Shown in pieces: positions 61,162 to 64,000 of a stretch of 64,000 nucleotides of DNA. The stretch is from Moringa oleifera (Eukaryota; Streptophyta; Magnoliopsida; Brassicales; Moringaceae). The stretch lies in contig JAJFZO010000049.1 in the NCBI GenBank assembly GCA_021397835.1, positions 7,073,001-7,137,000 on the forward strand, in the 5' to 3' direction. Position numbers and translations under genes: made by a program. The stretch's first letter is position 1, and each line of letters opens with the position of its first letter. Under the pieces are notes generated by a model that was not told where the DNA came from, did not search any database, and worked only from the letters and a program-made list of their open reading frames with translations.

Positions 61162-62100
61162 ATGAGCAGCGGTTTCTGGACTCATTCTTGGGTTCTTGGT
61201 TTTTACCTTTTTCTTGTACATTTTCCATACTTTCTTGGTGCCCAGCCTTATGATTACCCAACTGCAAACCTCTCTACTTCATGGACGAATGGTCCATCTG
61301 CGTCCCATTTTGTCGAATTTACAGATGGGTCAAAGGTGAGAGCCATCCTTCTTAGGGGATCCTTTGGTCCTACATTCGCCTGTGGTTTCTTCTGCAACGG
61401 AACCTGTAACACTTCTCCCTTTGCCGTATTTATTGTTCAGACCAATAGTGGGTTTGGAATCACCTCTCCTGCTATCGAATTTCCGCAAGTGGTCTGGTCT
61501 GCTAATAGAAACAATCCTGTTAAAATCAATGCAACCTTGGAGCTAACATCAGGTGGAGATTTAGTCTTGAGAGATGTTGATGGAGCCATTACATGGTCGA
61601 CGAATACTGCCGAAAAATCTGTTGCTGGCTTGAACTTGACTGACCTGGGAAACCTGGTGCTCTTCGATGACAACAATGCTACAGTTTGGCAGTCCTTTGA
61701 CCACCCAACTGACTCGCTGGTTTCGGGGCAGGCGTTGAAGGACGGGCAAAAACTCACGGCTAGTGTTTCAACAAGAAGTTGGACTCAGGGTTTGTATTCA
61801 CTTTCTGTTTCTAACGAAGGGCTATTTGCTTTCACAGAAACTTATCCTCCACAAATTTATTATCAGGATTTAGTTAGTGGCACGAAAATTAATAAGAAAC
61901 CCAGCTATGTTAGGTTTCTAAACGGAAGCTTAGCTTCTTTCATACTTTCCTCTGAACCAAACGAGCCAGATAGGGTGATTTCTGTTCCCGTGGCTTTATC
62001 AGCTCAGTACATGCGACTCATGCCTGATGGGCACTTGAGAGTTTACGAGTGGCACACTACAAGAAAACAAATCTTCTATGACGGGCAATGCCCATCATAA
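61162..62100 (+). pseudogene. G-type lectin (S-domain) receptor kinase, SD2-5-like, cut by a CACTA insertion
   Basis: Native sequence runs from the ATG to 62054 (297 codons plus two bases), then the frame crosses into the transposon and stops at 62098-62100, giving a 312-codon chimera whose last ~15 residues are transposon-encoded. A signal peptide (cleavage near residue 27, ..YFLGAQ) precedes a bulb-type lectin domain from about residue 75 to 200: VVWSANRNNPVKINATLEL, GGDLVLRDVDGAITWSTNT, GNLVLFDDNNATVWQSF, DHPTDSLVSGQAL. The rest of the lectin/S-locus region and all of the PAN/EGF, membrane and kinase parts are missing from the window; they should lie right of the transposon if still present. 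Receptors of this family sit in the plasma membrane and take part in defence or symbiosis signalling. If transcribed, the truncated product would be a secreted lectin-only protein. The gene starts about 180 bp from a gypsy LTR. Confidence 0.88.
62055..62068 (+). repeat. CACTA terminal inverted repeat (left end)
   Basis: CACTACAAGAAAAC. The opposite terminus is outside the window. Confidence 0.9.
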
Positions 62101-62350
62101 AAAGCTTTTTATGACGGTCAGAAAACTGTTATTGTAAGTGATGTCATAGAAACTTTATGACGGTCTAAAAGACCGTCATAAATTCTTGACGGTTTTGAGC
62201 GTCATTAAAAAGCTGGAATATTAATGACGGTCTGTAATGGACCGTCATAAAAATTCATAACGGTCTACTGCAGACCATCATAAAATATATTGATGATATC
62301 ATGACGGACCGTCATTAAAAAAATTTGGTACTTTTTATGATGGTTTTTTT
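62075..62350. repeat. CACTA subterminal repeats with nested palindromes
   Basis: About a dozen copies of TGACGG(T/G)C and its complement, often paired head to head: ATGACGGTCT..AGACCGTCAT (62157-62180), ATGACGGTCT..GGACCGTCAT (62223-62250), ATAACGGTCT..AGACCATCAT (62257-62282) and ATGACGGACCGTCAT (62300-62316). In En/Spm such motifs bind the element's TnpA-type protein; here the binding role is inferred. Confidence 0.85.
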
Positions 62351-62354
62351 ATCC

Positions 62355-63829
62355 CATACATTAGTAATAGAGCTTACTTTCTGCAGTATTTCTTCTTCAC
62401 TTAGTGCACAAAGGGGTGAACCGGTTTCATGTTCTCCATTGAATGCTTTCTTTTGCTTTCTAAATGGGTGATTTTTTGGAAGGAATCGTCTATGACCCAT
62501 ATACACATTCTTCTTACCATGTTGTAATCTACAAGTATACGTGCTTTCACCACATATTGGACAAGCATAATATCATTTCACTGAACAACCAGAAAGATTC
62601 TCATAAGCAGGAAAATCATTAATTGTCCATAATAAAACAGCTCGTAACATAAACAACTCTTTTCGGTAAGAATCATAGACTTCTACACCAACCTCCCACA
62701 AAAGCTTCAAATCATCAATCAACAGAGCAAGATATACATCAATATCATTACCTGGTTGGCAAGGTCCTGAGATAAGCAAGGATAACATCATGAATTTTCG
62801 TTTCATACATAACCACGGTGGTAGATTATATGTTATCATTACCACTGGCCAACAACTATATGCAGTACTAAGAGAACTATGTGGATTTATTCCATCAACA
62901 GAAATAGCCAGTCGAAGATTTCTGTGTTCGGATGCAAAACTTGGCCATTTAAAGTCTATTAACTTCCAAGTAGGTGAATCAGTAGGATGTCTTAGTTTCC
63001 CATCTACTTCCCTTTTATTAGCATGCCAAGTTAAATGTTGTGCAATTTCTGGTGACTGAAACATTCGCTTGAACCTTGGAATAGGAGGAAAGTACCACAA
63101 TACTTTAGCAGGAATCCCTTTCGTTTGGTTTTTTACCTTACCATTTTCTTTCCATCTCGATAGTCCACAAGTAGGACAAGATGATAAATCTTTATAATCC
63201 TTTCTATAGAGTATACAATCATTCGGGCAAGCATGTATTTTCTCATAACGTAAACCCAATGCATTCAGAGTTTTTTTTGCTTCATACATCGATGTAGGGA
63301 TTTCATTTCTGGTAGAAAACATATCAGACAAACAACTTAACAAATCAGAAAAGCTCTTATCTGACCACCCATATTTTCCTTTTATATTATATAATCTCAT
63401 CAACGCAGACAACTTAGTATACTTCGTATTACCAGGATATAAAGGCTTTTCTGCATCTTCTAGTAAGTTTTGAAATAATTTGGGATCATCTTGACAATAT
63501 TCAAATGCATCATTAACCATGTCTGTTGTATTGTCGATATGATCATCCTTAAAAGATTCATCAAACACCGATTTCTTATTTGTGCAAGATCTAGAAGAAC
63601 ACTCTTCTCCAAGCCAAATCCATCTTTTATACCTCTGATCAATCCCTTTACTAAACAAATGATACTTAACTTCTTCAACACTTAATAATGTCAAATTAGC
63701 ACATGATTGACAAGGACATCTAATGAGTGTAGGATCTTCACAATGAGAAATGGCAAAAGCAAGAAACTCGTCCACTCCATCAGAAAACTCCTTGGACAAT
63801 CTATTCAAGTGCATCCAAGATTTATCCAT
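62355..63829 (-). pseudogene. CACTA transposase (TNP2 type) with N-terminal transposase-associated domain, premature stop
   Basis: Residues 1-75 (MDKSWMHLNRLSKEFSDGVD.., CPCQSCAN, HLFSKGID) form the transposase-associated domain usual at the start of these proteins. The TNP2 domain starts near residue 175 (EIPTSMYEAKKTLNALGL, HACPNDCILYRKDY, CPTCGLSRWKE) and continues with SVDGINPHSS, YNLPPWLCMKRKFMMLSLLI, GNDIDVYLALLIDDLKLLW and LWTINDFPAYENLSGCSVK. After 418 codons a TGA at 62573-62575 interrupts; the same frame resumes with CPICGESTYTC, YMGHRRFLPKNHPFRKQKKA and stops being recognisable near 62355, where the subterminal repeats begin. A full protein would be several hundred residues longer. 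The transposase is therefore both interrupted and truncated. Confidence 0.9.
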
Positions 63830-64000
63830 ATTTTATCCTATGATGACAAATAAAAAAAAAACACCCACTTATTCTGCATATTTATTATGTATGTAATACG
63901 TATCATGTAAAGTAATGTTATTGTAAAAATAAGATTAAAAAACAAGGTGCCCACTAGACTAAAAGGCCTCAGGCAAAGCGAAGACTATTTCTTCGGAACA
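63830..64000 (-). other. CACTA transposase leader, to window edge
   Basis: AT-rich sequence upstream of the transposase start codon; no terminal repeat is reached. Confidence 0.4.

Larger units (their letters stand above)
62055..64000 (-). mobile_element. CACTA (En/Spm-type) DNA transposon, truncated by the window edge
   Basis: Begins with CACTACAAGAAAAC, the standard plant CACTA terminus, inside the receptor gene. A 3-bp target duplication would be GCA (62052-62054), but the partner end is beyond the window. The next ~290 bp are packed with inverted and direct TATGACGG/CCGTCATA subterminal motifs, then a minus-strand TNP2 transposase. Because the transposase points left, this end is the element's downstream terminus. 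The transposase is joined to the subterminal zone after only its first ~490 codons, so the element is internally deleted or rearranged here. Confidence 0.92.

Noticed and set aside
62573..63829. Intact CACTA transposase
   Set aside because: Although 418 codons are open, the frame stops at a TGA inside the conserved domain and the remainder is missing.

Overview
This is a plant nuclear chromosome segment. Genes carry many short introns with GT..AG borders, intergenic DNA is very AT-rich, and the transposon families (Ty1/copia, Ty3/gypsy, CACTA, a tRNA-type SINE) are plant ones. The gene set fits a dicot, probably a woody rosid, but the species cannot be fixed from sequence alone. There is no prokaryotic content, no CRISPR array and no rRNA or functional tRNA gene.

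Left part (1 to about 41.1 kb) is gene-rich. In order: the 5' part of a sugar-phosphate/phosphate translocator (minus strand, continuing past the left edge, with a SINE in an intron); a class A4 heat stress transcription factor (minus); a six-exon alpha-crystallin/HSP20-like protein related to the IDM2/IDM3 group (plus); a relict LTR element with minus orientation (18.2-22.9 kb); a five-exon trichome-birefringence-like (TBL) wall polysaccharide O-acetyltransferase (plus); and a 24-exon LRR-malectin receptor kinase of the LRR-VIII-2 type (plus). I reassembled exon structures from splice signals and reading phase; all close in frame.

Right part (about 43 to 64 kb) is transposon-rich. A degenerate Ty3/gypsy element of Tat-like layout (about 45.0-61.0 kb) has a degenerate Ty1/copia element (46.9-51.7 kb) nested inside its gag region. 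The gypsy element carries, after pol, an array of about fifteen ~71-bp repeats and a decayed antisense reading frame. About 180 bp beyond its 3' LTR begins an S-domain (G-type lectin) receptor kinase gene, which is cut at 62054 by a CACTA transposon whose TNP2 transposase lies on the minus strand and which runs off the right edge.

The genes are not an operon or pathway; they are independent plant loci. The most noteworthy signals are structural: a 221-bp inverted duplication inside the copia 5' LTR, a short LTR relict that seems to keep only the antisense-ORF part of a Tat-like element, the tandem array inside the gypsy element, a receptor gene turned into a 312-codon lectin-only chimera by the CACTA insertion, and repeated F-x-R motifs in the HSP20-like protein. 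I found no clear evidence of an undescribed defence or enzymatic system.
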